Assembly (NCBI RefSeq): GCF_000621485.1
Contig: NZ_JHYF01000002.1
Location: 310,001 to 374,000, forward strand
Direction of reading: 5' to 3'
DNA from: Alkaliphilus transvaalensis ATCC 700919
GTDB lineage: Bacteria > Bacillota > Clostridia > Peptostreptococcales > Natronincolaceae
DNA: 64,000 nt
Below the pieces are notes generated by a model that saw only the letters and a program-made list of their open reading frames with translations, was not told the DNA's origin and did not search any database. This document shows, piece by piece, positions 27,131 through 36,436 of the stretch. The position numbers and the translations under genes are program-made. Each line of letters starts with the position of its first letter. Position 1 is the first letter of the stretch.

Positions 27131-28498
27131 ATGGATCTAAAAAACAAAAATATTTTAGTAATTGGATTAGCAGTAACTGGAGTACCCTTAGTAAAAGTGC
27201 TTGCCCAATTGGGGAGTAAAATTATTGTAAATGATCTAAAGTCTAAAGAACAATTAACGGATTCCTTAAAGGAGCTAGAGGGGTTAGATGTAACCTACAT
27301 ATTAGGAAGACATCCAGAAGGTGTTAATGAACTAGGCCCACTAGACCTAGTTGTAGTTTCTCCTGGGGTTCCATTAGAAATCCCCTTTATAGAAGGTTTT
27401 AGAAGGGCTAATATCGAGGTGATTGGAGAAATAGAGCTTGCCTTTAGATTGTCATCTGCACAGGTTGTGGCCATTACTGGAACCAACGGTAAAACCACCA
27501 CTACAGCATTAACCGGTGAGATATTTAAGCAGGCAGAAGAAAATACCTACGTTGTTGGTAATATTGGTGTTGCTGCTATTTCAAAAGCTTTGGAAACAAA
27601 AATAGAAGATTATATGGTAATGGAGGTTAGTAGCTTCCAACTAGAAAGTATTGTGGATTTTCATCCAAGGGTGGCGGCCCTGTTAAATTTAACTGAGGAT
27701 CACTTAAATCGTCATAAAACTATGGAGAATTACCTACAGGCTAAATTAAATATCTTTAAAAATCAAATTTCATCTGACTATGCTGTTATAAATTACGATG
27801 ATAAAATTTGTCGTGAAGCTAGCAAAAATTTGAAGGGAAAAGTTATTTTCTTTAGTCGTAAGGAGACTTTATCAGAAGGGATTTTTGTTAAGGAGGGTAA
27901 CATAGTCGTTTCTCTAAACAATAAACTTGAAAAGGTGTTGCCGATTGAAGAAATTAAGATTCCTGGAAATCACAACCTAGAAAATGCGTTGGCAGCTACG
28001 GCTATGGCTTATTTGATGGGTGTTAAGGTAGAAACCATCGCAGAAACCCTTAAGAACTTTGGAGGAGTAGAACATCGAACAGAATTTGTAGATGAAATTA
28101 ATGGAATTTCCTTTATCAATGATTCGAAGGGTACTAACCCAGATGCTTCAATTAAGGCTATTGAAGCAATAAAGGCGCCTATTATCTTACTAGCAGGTGG
28201 AATGGATAAAGGCAGTGACTTTAGAGAATTTATTGAAACCTTTAAGGGTAAAGTGAGGGAAATGGTTGTTTATGGCGAAACAGCAAATAAAATATATGAA
28301 ACTGCCCATAGTCTAGGTTTTATGGATGTAAGAAAGGTTAAAGACCTAGAAGAAGCAGTAAAAGCAGCCTATGAAGTAGCAGTTGAAGGAGATACAATAC
28401 TGTTGTCTCCTGCTTGTGCCAGTTGGGATATGTATCCGAATTTTGAAGAAAGAGGTAGGCATTTTAAGAACATAGTTAACAATATAAGGAGGTCTTAA
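27131..28498 (+). CDS. murD: UDP-N-acetylmuramoyl-L-alanine--D-glutamate ligase
   Basis: 455 residues from ATG 27131; AAGTAGGTGAAG precedes it, and the in-frame GTG at 27122 lies within that site. N-terminal Rossmann domain (VIGLAVTGVPLVKVLAQLG), P-loop AITGTNGKTTTT, and FINDSKGTNPDASIKAIEA identify MurD. It adds D-glutamate to UDP-MurNAc-L-Ala. One base separates its stop from the ftsW ATG. Confidence 0.96.
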   Translation: MDLKNKNILVIGLAVTGVPLVKVLAQLGSKIIVNDLKSKEQLTDSLKELEGLDVTYILGRHPEGVNELGPLDLVVVSPGVPLEIPFIEGFRRANIEVIGEIELAFRLSSAQVVAITGTNGKTTTTALTGEIFKQAEENTYVVGNIGVAAISKALETKIEDYMVMEVSSFQLESIVDFHPRVAALLNLTEDHLNRHKTMENYLQAKLNIFKNQISSDYAVINYDDKICREASKNLKGKVIFFSRKETLSEGIFVKEGNIVVSLNNKLEKVLPIEEIKIPGNHNLENALAATAMAYLMGVKVETIAETLKNFGGVEHRTEFVDEINGISFINDSKGTNPDASIKAIEAIKAPIILLAGGMDKGSDFREFIETFKGKVREMVVYGETANKIYETAHSLGFMDVRKVKDLEEAVKAAYEVAVEGDTILLSPACASWDMYPNFEERGRHFKNIVNNIRRS

Positions 28499-28499
28499 T

Positions 28500-29618
28500 A
28501 TGGGGAAGAAAAATCCATATGACTCCACCATTATTTTGTCAGTAGCTACTTTAGTAGCAATAGGGATTATCATGGTGTTTAGCTCAAGTTATTCCCACGC
28601 TTTAGTAAACATGAAGGACGGTTATTACTTTCTAAAAAGGATCATAATCTGGGCAATTATTGGAACTTTTGCAATGATATTTTGTGCTAAGTTTCCTTAT
28701 TGGAAGTGGAAGAAGTACGCAAACTTACTACTTATCGTAAGTTTAGCTTTATTGGTTCTTGTTCTAACGCCTATTGGTAAGGAGGTTAATGGTGCTCAAC
28801 GTTGGATCGGGGTAGGCTCCATCTCTGTTATGCCTTCGGAGGTTGCCAAATTTGCTGCTATCATCTTTGTCTCAACAAGTATTACTAGGAAAAAAGAGAA
28901 AATGCAAAGTTTTATTTATGGTGTACTCCCCTATCTACTATTTATAGGGCTATTCTTTGGGTTAATCTATCAACAGCCAGACTTTAGTACTGCCTTTGTT
29001 GTGGCGGTGGTAATTATGTCTTTAGTTTTTGTTGGCGGGATGAAACTTTCCCACTTTGTAGGTTTAGCTTCAGCAGGCTTTGCAGGTATTGCAGCAATGA
29101 TCGCTTATCTATTTTTAAGTGGTAACTCTTATAAAGCTAAAAGAATTACTGCCTTTTTAGATCCTTGGGCAGATCCCAGTAATACGGGATTTCAAGCGAT
29201 ACAATCATTATTGGCAATTGGCTCCGGCGGGCTGTTTGGAAGGGGCTTAGGCAAGAGTATTCAAAAACACTTTTATTTACCAGAACCCCAAACCGATTTT
29301 ATTTTTTCAATTATTGGTGAAGAATTGGGCTTTATTGGAGGTACCGTTGTCCTATTATTATTTATGGTATTAATATGGAGGGGAGTACGAATTGCCATCA
29401 ATGCACCAGACTTGTTTAGTTGCTTGATTGCTACTGGGTTTGTTGCAATGTTGGCGGTACAAGTAATTATCAATATTGCCGTTGTTACATCCTCGATGCC
29501 TGTAACGGGTATGCCATTGCCCTTCATTAGTTTTGGAGGTAACTCTTTAGTAATCTTCATGGCTACTGCAGGGATTCTACTTAATATTTCAAGGTATACC
29601 ACTTTTGATAGGAGTTGA
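28500..29618 (+). CDS. ftsW: Septal peptidoglycan polymerase FtsW (SEDS family)
   Basis: 372 residues, ten predicted spans. Markers: NGAQRWIGVG..SVMPSEVAKFA, an extracellular loop with the conserved Asp (DPWADPSNTGFQAIQS), LPEPQTDFIFSIIGEELGFIGG and PFISFGGNSL. As a glycosyltransferase it polymerises lipid II with a class B PBP, here probably SpoVD. It is embedded between murD and murG as in Bacillus-type spoVE operons; spoVE is an alternative name. Confidence 0.93.
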   Translation: MGKKNPYDSTIILSVATLVAIGIIMVFSSSYSHALVNMKDGYYFLKRIIIWAIIGTFAMIFCAKFPYWKWKKYANLLLIVSLALLVLVLTPIGKEVNGAQRWIGVGSISVMPSEVAKFAAIIFVSTSITRKKEKMQSFIYGVLPYLLFIGLFFGLIYQQPDFSTAFVVAVVIMSLVFVGGMKLSHFVGLASAGFAGIAAMIAYLFLSGNSYKAKRITAFLDPWADPSNTGFQAIQSLLAIGSGGLFGRGLGKSIQKHFYLPEPQTDFIFSIIGEELGFIGGTVVLLLFMVLIWRGVRIAINAPDLFSCLIATGFVAMLAVQVIINIAVVTSSMPVTGMPLPFISFGGNSLVIFMATAGILLNISRYTTFDRS

Positions 29619-29622
29619 AGAA

Positions 29623-30723
29623 ATGAAGGTTGTCATTAGTGGTGGTGGAACAGGCGGGCACATTTATCCTGCTATTGCCATCGCCAATAAAATAAAAGAA
29701 GAAAAACCTGATACAGAAATTCTTTTTATCGGTACAGAAAAGGGTTTAGAGAGTGATATTGTTCCAAAATCAGGATATCCTATAAAGCATATTCCAGTTA
29801 GTTACTTAAAAAGAAAAATTTCTCTCCATAATGTGAAAAGCGCAGGTCTCTTGGTAAAGGGGTTAATGGAAGCTCGAAGAATTCTTAAAGAATTTCAACC
29901 AGATCTTGTTATTGGTACAGGTGGGTTTGTATGTGGGCCGGTACTTTTTATGGCTGCTCAACTTAAAATAAAAACAATGATTCACGAATCAAATGTTTTT
30001 CCAGGTTTAACAAACAGAATATTAGCTAGATATGTAGATTGTATTGCCCTAAGTTTTGAAGAAGCTAAAAAGTATTTAAAAAACCATAATAAGGTGATTA
30101 TTACAGGAAATCCAATTCGTGAAGATTTTCTTCGTATTACGGAAGAAGAGGCGGCATTAAAATATAATAAAAAGCCAGGGCTTCCCCTCATTTTAGTTGT
30201 AGGAGGTAGTGGAGGTTCTGTCAAACTAAATAATGCAGTGATAGACTTACTTACAAGACATCCTAAAAATAATTTTGAAATTCTATTAGCTACTGGTAAA
30301 AATCACTACTCAAAGGTAATGGAGCTTTTAGGAAAAGAAAAAACCATATTAAATAATAATCGAGTTGTCCCATACATTAACGATATGCCCTATGCTTTAA
30401 AGGCTTGTGACTTAATTATATGTAGTGCTGGGGCCATGACAATTACAGAAATAACAGCAGCTGGCAAAGCATCAATTTTAATACCAAAGGCCCATACTGC
30501 AGAAAATCATCAAGAGTATAATGCAAAGGCTTTAGCCGATAAAAAGGCAGCTAAGATGATTAAAGAGAAGGATTTGTCTGGCGAAACCTTATATCAGAAT
30601 ATACAAGAAATAATAGGTCAAAGTAATGGTTTAAAAGAGATGCAAAAAGCTAGTAAAGGAGAAGCTAAGCTAAAGGCATCTGAAAAAATATATGAAGCGA
30701 TAAACAAACTAATGAATAACTAA
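29623..30723 (+). CDS. murG: Undecaprenyl-PP-MurNAc-pentapeptide N-acetylglucosaminyltransferase
   Basis: 366 residues from ATG 29623, eight bases after AGGAG. The glycine-rich loop VISGGGTGGHIYPA is at the N-terminus, with the second-domain motifs LVVGGSGGSVKLN and CSAGAMTITEITAAGKASILIP. It converts lipid I to lipid II. An upstream in-frame ATG at 29605 lies inside ftsW and lacks a site. Confidence 0.96.
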   Translation: MKVVISGGGTGGHIYPAIAIANKIKEEKPDTEILFIGTEKGLESDIVPKSGYPIKHIPVSYLKRKISLHNVKSAGLLVKGLMEARRILKEFQPDLVIGTGGFVCGPVLFMAAQLKIKTMIHESNVFPGLTNRILARYVDCIALSFEEAKKYLKNHNKVIITGNPIREDFLRITEEEAALKYNKKPGLPLILVVGGSGGSVKLNNAVIDLLTRHPKNNFEILLATGKNHYSKVMELLGKEKTILNNNRVVPYINDMPYALKACDLIICSAGAMTITEITAAGKASILIPKAHTAENHQEYNAKALADKKAAKMIKEKDLSGETLYQNIQEIIGQSNGLKEMQKASKGEAKLKASEKIYEAINKLMNN

Positions 30724-30768
30724 TGATATAAGACAAATTTAAAAGCTGCCCTTTTTAAAAACATGGAA

Positions 30769-30860
30769 CACCTCCAGAAATTCTGCATAATATGTTTATA
30801 TATTTGCTGTTTTATCCATAGGCAATCACTAAATATAAACATATAGAAATTCTGGAGGTG
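30769..30860 (+). promoter_or_regulatory. Long inverted repeat enclosing the murA ribosome binding site
   Basis: The left arm (30769-30801) and right arm (30833-30860) are complementary over about 28 bases apart from one mismatch and a five-base bulge. The right arm contains the TGGAGGTG site for murA, so the RNA hairpin would hide the ribosome binding site. The loop is about 31 bases. Confidence 0.7.
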
Positions 30861-30868
30861 ACTTACTA

Positions 30869-32122
30869 GTGAGTAAATTTGTGATCGTTGGAGGAAATAA
30901 ATTATCAGGCGAGGTTCGGGTGGGCGGTGCAAAAAATTCTGTTCTTCCAATAATGGCAGCAACTGTTTTAAATGGCAAACTTAATGTATTGCATGATATA
31001 CCTAAATTATCTGATGTTATTATAATGACAGAAATTCTAGAATCAATTGGCTGTACTGTTGAGCGGGAGGGTACTACATTATCTATTGACTCAAGCGGGC
31101 TAAATAATTATCAAATACCAGAAAATTTAGTGCGGGAAATGAGATCATCGATTATTTTTTTAGGTGCAATTTTAGCAAGATGTGGTAAAGTTGTAATTAG
31201 TTACCCAGGGGGGTGTGAGATCGGGCCCCGTCCCATAGACCTTCATTTACGATCTTTAAGGGAAATGGGAGCAAAAATTGTAGAGAAGCATGGATTTTTG
31301 TTTTGTGAAGCTAAAGAATTAAAAGGAACAGAAATTCAATTGGATTTTCCTAGTGTGGGAGCTACAGAAAATATTATTTTAGCGGCTGTTTTTGCTAAGG
31401 GAACAACAACTATCAGAAATGCAGCCCGAGAACCTGAAATTATTGACTTAGAAAATTATATCAATGCTATGGGTGGTAAGGTTTCAGGTGCTGGCAGTGC
31501 AACGATTTATATTGAAGGTGTAGAAGAGCTTAACTCAGTAGAACATCAAATTATTCCAGATAGGATTGTTGCAGGTACTTATTTAGCAGCTGCGGCCATC
31601 ACAAAAGGAAATATATTCTTAAATAATGTAATACCAGAACATATTCAATCAATTTTATATAAATTAAAAGAATGTGGTTGCCATATAGTAAGTAAAAATA
31701 ATACAATAAGATTAGAAGCACCAGAAAAGCTAATTGCCGTTGATTCTATCAAAACCTTACCCTATCCAGGTTTTCCTACAGATATGCAATCTCAGATGAT
31801 GGCGTTGATGACAGTAAGTGATGGAATCAGTGTATTTATTGAAACGATCTTCGAAAACCGCTTTAAACATGCTGAAGAGCTTACCCGTATGGGGGCGAGT
31901 ATTAAAGTAGATGGTAGAGTTGCCATTGTTAAAGGCGTAAAAAAACTCACTGGTGCAACGGTTAATGCTAAGGATTTAAGAGGAGGAGCAGCTCTGATTC
32001 TTGCCGCTTTAGCAGCAGAGGGTAAAACCATTGTAGAACATGGTAAACATATAGAAAGAGGTTATGACCATCTTGAAGAAGTACTTAAAAGTCTAGGAGC
32101 AAACATAAAATATTTGAAATAA
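30869..32122 (+). CDS. murA: UDP-N-acetylglucosamine 1-carboxyvinyltransferase
   Basis: 417 residues, starting at GTG 30869 eight bases after GGAGGTG. N-terminal GGNKLSGEVRVGGAKNSVLP, the active-site loop with the catalytic Cys in PGGCEIGPRPIDLH (near 115), and the C-terminal RGGAALILAALAAEG are diagnostic. It transfers enolpyruvate from PEP to UDP-GlcNAc, the first committed step of peptidoglycan synthesis. Its leader can fold into a hairpin over the ribosome binding site. Confidence 0.97.
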   Translation: MSKFVIVGGNKLSGEVRVGGAKNSVLPIMAATVLNGKLNVLHDIPKLSDVIIMTEILESIGCTVEREGTTLSIDSSGLNNYQIPENLVREMRSSIIFLGAILARCGKVVISYPGGCEIGPRPIDLHLRSLREMGAKIVEKHGFLFCEAKELKGTEIQLDFPSVGATENIILAAVFAKGTTTIRNAAREPEIIDLENYINAMGGKVSGAGSATIYIEGVEELNSVEHQIIPDRIVAGTYLAAAAITKGNIFLNNVIPEHIQSILYKLKECGCHIVSKNNTIRLEAPEKLIAVDSIKTLPYPGFPTDMQSQMMALMTVSDGISVFIETIFENRFKHAEELTRMGASIKVDGRVAIVKGVKKLTGATVNAKDLRGGAALILAALAAEGKTIVEHGKHIERGYDHLEEVLKSLGANIKYLK

Positions 32123-32153
32123 ATTATTAAGCCAATAATCATGATCTGTATAA

Positions 32154-32179
32154 GAGTAGCAGTCATTGTGCTGCTATTC
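32154..32179 (+). terminator. Weak hairpin between murA and ftsQ
   Basis: GAGTAGCAG pairs with CTGCTATTC (one G-U) around an eight-base loop; no proper T run, so only partial termination is likely. Confidence 0.35.
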
Positions 32180-32223
32180 CCTTAGTAAAAAAATGGACAA
32201 GTTAGTTAAGGTAGGGGGAACAT

Positions 32224-32997
32224 ATGAGTAATTACGAAGAAATAAAGAAAAGAAAACAAACTAGAATTAGGATTAAAAGAACAATAACATCTATTTTATT
32301 AATTATTGTTTTTTTGCTATGGGGGATTTATGCCTTGTTACAATCGGATCTTTTTAACTTAAAGGTGATTGAAGTGTTAGATAATCATCAAATTGACTAT
32401 GATGAAATTTTTCAATATTCTAGGCTGGTAAAAGATAGAAATATACTAAAATATAACCTAGCTGAAATTGAGGTAAATGTTGCAGAACACGCCTATATCA
32501 AGGCTGCAGATGTAACAAGAAAACTGCCAAATAAAATAATCATTAATGTGAAAGAACGGAGAGAATATGCTATAATAGCATATATGGGCTCTTATATATA
32601 TATTGATCAAGAGGGGGTTCTTTTGAAGGTTACAGATCACGGACTATCCCAAGAGCTACCCCTTATTACTGGAGCAGAGTTTCAAAGTTTTAACGTAGGT
32701 GAGCCAGTTGATGTGATAAACCTTCAAGATCTGTACAAAGTATTTAGGCTTTTGGAGGCTGCAGAGCTTTCAGAAATGCTTGAAACGATATCAGAGGTAA
32801 ATATCTCAGAGGCAGATAACATACGTCTATATACCTTTGATGGAATCGAAGTACAATTAGGAACTGCATCTAACCCCGCTTATCTTATGCTAGCTTTAAA
32901 AGAAGTGCTAATTAACTTATATACAACTAATCGTAGGGATGTTATCATTGACTTAAGGTATGACGGTCATATCACTGTTAGAGACCGAAACAGCTAG
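32224..32997 (+). CDS. ftsQ: Cell division protein FtsQ/DivIB
   Basis: 257 residues. Basic cytoplasmic tail, one span (about 20-39), then a POTRA domain beginning LFNLKVIEVLDNHQIDYDEI and the FtsQ segment (KLPNKIIINVKERREYAIIAY). It links the FtsL-FtsB scaffold with the division synthase. It starts at ATG 32224 after TAGGGGGAAC, and the adjacent DUF881 gene begins 11 bases later. Confidence 0.92.
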   Translation: MSNYEEIKKRKQTRIRIKRTITSILLIIVFLLWGIYALLQSDLFNLKVIEVLDNHQIDYDEIFQYSRLVKDRNILKYNLAEIEVNVAEHAYIKAADVTRKLPNKIIINVKERREYAIIAYMGSYIYIDQEGVLLKVTDHGLSQELPLITGAEFQSFNVGEPVDVINLQDLYKVFRLLEAAELSEMLETISEVNISEADNIRLYTFDGIEVQLGTASNPAYLMLALKEVLINLYTTNRRDVIIDLRYDGHITVRDRNS

Positions 32998-33008
32998 GAG
33001 GAATATAA

Positions 33009-33743
33009 ATGAAGGATTTAAAAGGAAAAATTGCCATTGCATTAGTATGTGCAGTTTTAGGCTTAATTATATCAATCCAGTTTAAGACTGTAAAAAATGA
33101 AACCGACGGAGGATTTATTTCTGGACAAAGGGCTCAACAACTTTCCTTAGAGCTTCAAAATTTGAGGACTGAAAAAGAACGGTTAAGTTTAGAATTAACG
33201 GAACTAGAACGCCGACAAAAGGAATATGAGCAGACAGAAGCAGATGAAAATTTTATTATTAGAAACTTAAAAAATGATTTAGAGAAATATCAAATATTAT
33301 CAGGAAACCGTGCTGTAGAAGGACCAGGTGTAGTCATTACATTAGAAGATATTCCTCAAGAATATCAGGGAGACTTTAGTTTTATCATGTTGAGATTTGA
33401 CATTATGTTAGATGTAATTAATAAGTTGAATTCTGCTGGTGCAGAAGCCATTTCAATTAATGACCAGAGATATACAGCAACAACAGAAATCTTTTATAAT
33501 GCCAATGCTGTTTATGTGAATTCAGTTCCCTTAAAACAACCTTTTCAAATACAAGCAATAGGGGACCCTGAAATTATGGAGGCGGCCTTAAATATGCGGT
33601 TTGGAACAATCTATACTGTTAAACAAGACTACGGTGATCGATTAAAGATTACAATGAAAAAGCAAAATAATATCGTAATACCTCGATATAACAGAGTAAC
33701 TAATTTTAGATATGCCAGACCTGTTGAAGCCAATGCCAACTAG
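33009..33743 (+). CDS. DUF881 family protein, first paralogue
   Basis: 244 residues. An N-terminal span (7-23), a coiled coil (about 45-95, rich in Glu/Leu/Arg), and the DUF881 core (VEGPGVVITLEDIP, LNSAGAEAISINDQRY, QPFQIQAIGDPEIMEAALNM). Family members sit in dcw clusters of Gram-positive bacteria (YlxW/YlxX in Bacillus) and are thought to act in division; the exact role is unknown. Followed by a second copy. Confidence 0.88.
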   Translation: MKDLKGKIAIALVCAVLGLIISIQFKTVKNETDGGFISGQRAQQLSLELQNLRTEKERLSLELTELERRQKEYEQTEADENFIIRNLKNDLEKYQILSGNRAVEGPGVVITLEDIPQEYQGDFSFIMLRFDIMLDVINKLNSAGAEAISINDQRYTATTEIFYNANAVYVNSVPLKQPFQIQAIGDPEIMEAALNMRFGTIYTVKQDYGDRLKITMKKQNNIVIPRYNRVTNFRYARPVEANAN

Positions 33744-33767
33744 TAGAGAAGATCTGAGGTGGATCAT

Positions 33768-34496
33768 ATGAAAAAAGCCTATAGCAAAAGTAAAGTAGTA
33801 ATTACACTTATTTTTATTTTATTTGGATATGTATTTACGACTCAATTTCTAAATACAACTGAAGATTATAGTTTTGTAAGTCTAAAGACAATTAGTGACC
33901 TTCAAGACGAAATAAATAAAGAGCGAACTGAAGTAAATGATATTAGAGAAATAATTCGAATTACTAATAACCGTTTAGCTGAATATGAAAGAGCTGTACA
34001 AGAGGGAGGATCCATTAAAGAAGTTCTTTATGATGAAATAAACGAGCTAAGGGTCATAAGTGGATTTGTAGATTTGGAGGGTGAAGGGGTTATCGTTTCT
34101 ATGAGCGATGCCACTAGAGATTTATATGAATTGGAAGATCCCAATAATCTACTGATTCATGAAGGAGATGTTCTAGCAATTGTTAATGACCTTAAATTTG
34201 CCGGGGCAGAAGCCATCTCCATTAACGGACAGCGTCTATTACCAAACTCAGAGATAAAATGTGCAGGTTATACCATTACAATTAATGGACACACTTATGG
34301 ACAGCCCTTTGTCATAAGGGCAATTGGAGATCCTGTAACTTTGGAAGCTTCAGTGAAGTCACCAGATTCTAATGCCCACTTTTTAAGACAGGTATATGGA
34401 GTTGTCATAGAGGCTCAAACTAGCTCAAGAATAAGAATTCCAAGATACGATGGGGACATTGTAATGAACCATATAAACCTAAAGGAAGGTGAATAA
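33768..34496 (+). CDS. DUF881 family protein, second paralogue
   Basis: 242 residues from ATG 33768 (GAGGTGG upstream covers the alternative GTG 33759). Same plan as its neighbour: one span, coiled coil, DUF881 core (LEGEGVIVSMSDA, FAGAEAISINGQR, GQPFVIRAIGDPVTLEASV). The pair arose by duplication and has diverged strongly. Its stop is one base from the sbp ATG. Confidence 0.87.
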   Translation: MKKAYSKSKVVITLIFILFGYVFTTQFLNTTEDYSFVSLKTISDLQDEINKERTEVNDIREIIRITNNRLAEYERAVQEGGSIKEVLYDEINELRVISGFVDLEGEGVIVSMSDATRDLYELEDPNNLLIHEGDVLAIVNDLKFAGAEAISINGQRLLPNSEIKCAGYTITINGHTYGQPFVIRAIGDPVTLEASVKSPDSNAHFLRQVYGVVIEAQTSSRIRIPRYDGDIVMNHINLKEGE

Positions 34497-34497
34497 A

Positions 34498-34851
34498 ATG
34501 ATTATAGCATTAATTGGACTTTTAATTGGAGTAATACTGGGCTTACGAATCCCAATACAATATCCTGCAGCCTTTTCATTATATATTTCCGTGGCAATAC
34601 TTGCGGCATTAGACTCTGTGTTTGGTGCCATTCGTTCTAATTTAGAAAATAAATTTGATACAGAAATCTTTGTTTCTGGTTTCTTTGGAAATGCTATACT
34701 AGCAGGAATTCTAGCATATATTGGGGACAGGATCGGTGTTCCCTTATATTATGCTGCAATTTTTGCCTTTGGTAATCGTTTATTCCAAAACTTCGCCATA
34801 ATTAGACGACATTTAGTAGAGGGAAGAAAATCAAAAAGTAGAACTGAATAA
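34498..34851 (+). CDS. sbp: Small basic protein (Sbp, DUF1290)
   Basis: 117 residues from ATG 34498, after AAGGAAGGTG. Hydrophobic with four likely spans and a basic C-terminus (RRHLVEGRKSKSR). The GVILGLRIPIQYP and ALDSVFGAIRSNLE motifs match the Sbp family that lies before ftsA/ftsZ in Bacillus. Here ftsZ follows directly after a 244-base gap, with no ftsA. Confidence 0.88.
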   Translation: MIIALIGLLIGVILGLRIPIQYPAAFSLYISVAILAALDSVFGAIRSNLENKFDTEIFVSGFFGNAILAGILAYIGDRIGVPLYYAAIFAFGNRLFQNFAIIRRHLVEGRKSKSRTE

Positions 34852-35095
34852 TAATTCATAGAAAATATTTAAATTTATCCCAGAATTAAAAGGAAATTTA
34901 ACATTTTTGTTGAATTAAATATCATGGAAAAAACTTAAATGAAATTGGTGAATTAATGGACCAAATTGCTGAAATGTAGTCCTTTAGCCTATAGAAATTA
35001 GTGTTTTTATATGTTAAAGTGAAAAAAAGGACATGCTATCTGATGCTATGATCGAACACGATAAAAGCTTATATACATAACAAGGGGGTTATACT

Positions 35096-36178
35096 GTGTT
35101 AGAATTTGATGTTGATATGGAACAATTTGCTCAGATCAAAGTTATTGGTGTTGGCGGTGGTGGAAATAATGCCGTAAATCGTATGATTGAATCAGGTTTA
35201 AAGGGTGTAGAATTTATTGCTGTTAATACTGATAAACAAGCTTTATATACTTCTAAAGCTGAACATAAAATACAAATCGGTGAAAAACTAACGAAAGGGT
35301 TAGGAGCTGGTGCTAACCCAGAAGTAGGCAAAAAAGCAGCGGAAGAAAGTAGAGAAGATATCTGTAAACTGCTTCAAGGTTCAGATATGGTGTTTGTTAC
35401 AGCTGGTATGGGTGGTGGAACTGGAACTGGTGCAGCGCCAATTGTAGCTGAAATTGCTAAGGAAATGGGAATCTTGACAGTTGGGGTTGTAACTAAACCC
35501 TTTACCTTCGAAGGAAAAAGAAGATTAACTCATGCAGAGCAAGGAATCGAAGAACTAAAGGGAAGAGTAGATACCCTTGTTACAATACCAAATGATCGGT
35601 TATTACAGGTAATTGAAAAGAAAACAACAATGCTAGAAGCCTTCAGAATTGCTGACGATATTTTAAAACAAGGTGTTCAAGGTATTTCTGATTTAATTGC
35701 GGTACCTGGTCTAGTTAACCTTGACTTTGCCGATGTTAAGACAATTATGCTTGAACAAGGATTAGCCCACATGGGAATTGGCCGTGCCAGCGGTGAGAAC
35801 AGAGCAGTAGAAGCGGCTAAACAAGCGATTCAAAGTCCACTTTTAGAAACTTCTATTCAAGGAGCTAAAGGAGTATTATTAAATATTACTGGTGGTTCTG
35901 GACTAGGGCTATTTGAAGTTAATGAAGCTGCTGAGTTGGTTACACAAGCTGCAGATGATGATGCAAACATCATATTTGGAGCTGTTATAAACGAAGAGTT
36001 AAAGGATGAAATTAGAATTACAGTAATTGCTACTGGTTTTGAAAAAGATTTACTTAACATGGTTGATAAGCAAGGTAAATTGATGCTTGCCGATGCAATT
36101 AAAGAAGAAACATCTACTGAAGAAAAAATAAAGAGTGACGATCTAGATATACCTATTTTCTTAAGAAGAAAAAAATAA
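35096..36178 (+). CDS. ftsZ: Cell division GTPase FtsZ
   Basis: 360 residues starting at GTG 35096 after AAGGGGG. GTP-binding signature [10 protein letters not shown] near 107-116, N-terminal [17 protein letters not shown], the synergy-loop region ([11 protein letters not shown]) and the C-terminal core peptide [12 protein letters not shown] that binds membrane anchors. It polymerises to form the Z ring. Because ftsA is missing, the anchor must be encoded elsewhere. A terminator follows. Confidence 0.98.
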   Translation: MLEFDVDMEQFAQIKVIGVGGGGNNAVNRMIESGLKGVEFIAVNTDKQALYTSKAEHKIQIGEKLTKGLGAGANPEVGKKAAEESREDICKLLQGSDMVFVTAGMGGGTGTGAAPIVAEIAKEMGILTVGVVTKPFTFEGKRRLTHAEQGIEELKGRVDTLVTIPNDRLLQVIEKKTTMLEAFRIADDILKQGVQGISDLIAVPGLVNLDFADVKTIMLEQGLAHMGIGRASGENRAVEAAKQAIQSPLLETSIQGAKGVLLNITGGSGLGLFEVNEAAELVTQAADDDANIIFGAVINEELKDEIRITVIATGFEKDLLNMVDKQGKLMLADAIKEETSTEEKIKSDDLDIPIFLRRKK

Positions 36179-36191
36179 ATTAAACATTCAA

Positions 36192-36224
36192 AAAGGATCT
36201 GTTATGGGGCAGGTCCCTTTTTTT
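36192..36224 (+). terminator. Terminator after ftsZ
   Basis: AAAGGATCTG pairs with CAGGTCCCTTT (one bulge, one wobble), followed by Ts. Confidence 0.7.
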
Positions 36225-36320
36225 ATGTCAAAAATGATATAAAATATGCCAATAATTAGTTTAAGGGTTTAAGCTAGTCTTTGTAGGCTCGTCTTCAAAA
36301 AAACCAATATAAAGTAAAAT

Positions 36321-36367
36321 TTCGACTTCGTAAAATGACAGAAAAATAAAGTTAGTTCTATTATAAT
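36321..36367 (+). promoter_or_regulatory. spoIIG-like promoter: Spo0A-like box and over-long spacer
   Basis: TTCGACT (36321-36327) is a reversed near-match to the Spo0A box TGNCGAA. ATGACA (36335-36340) resembles a -35, and TATAAT (36362-36367) is a consensus -10, with 21 bases between. In B. subtilis the spoIIG promoter also has a 22-base spacer and needs Spo0A-P, so the arrangement matches. Confidence 0.5.
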
Positions 36368-36436
36368 ATACATAAAGTTAGTGATTAGTGAATATGTGTA
36401 TAGTAGTATGAATTTGTCCCTCTGGGGGGTGTGGGA

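Noticed and set aside
30720-30962. An 80-codon - strand ORF across the murA leader
   Set aside because: It runs antisense into murA. Its apparent ribosome binding site at the inner ATG is just the left arm of the inverted repeat, and the product has no protein-like features.
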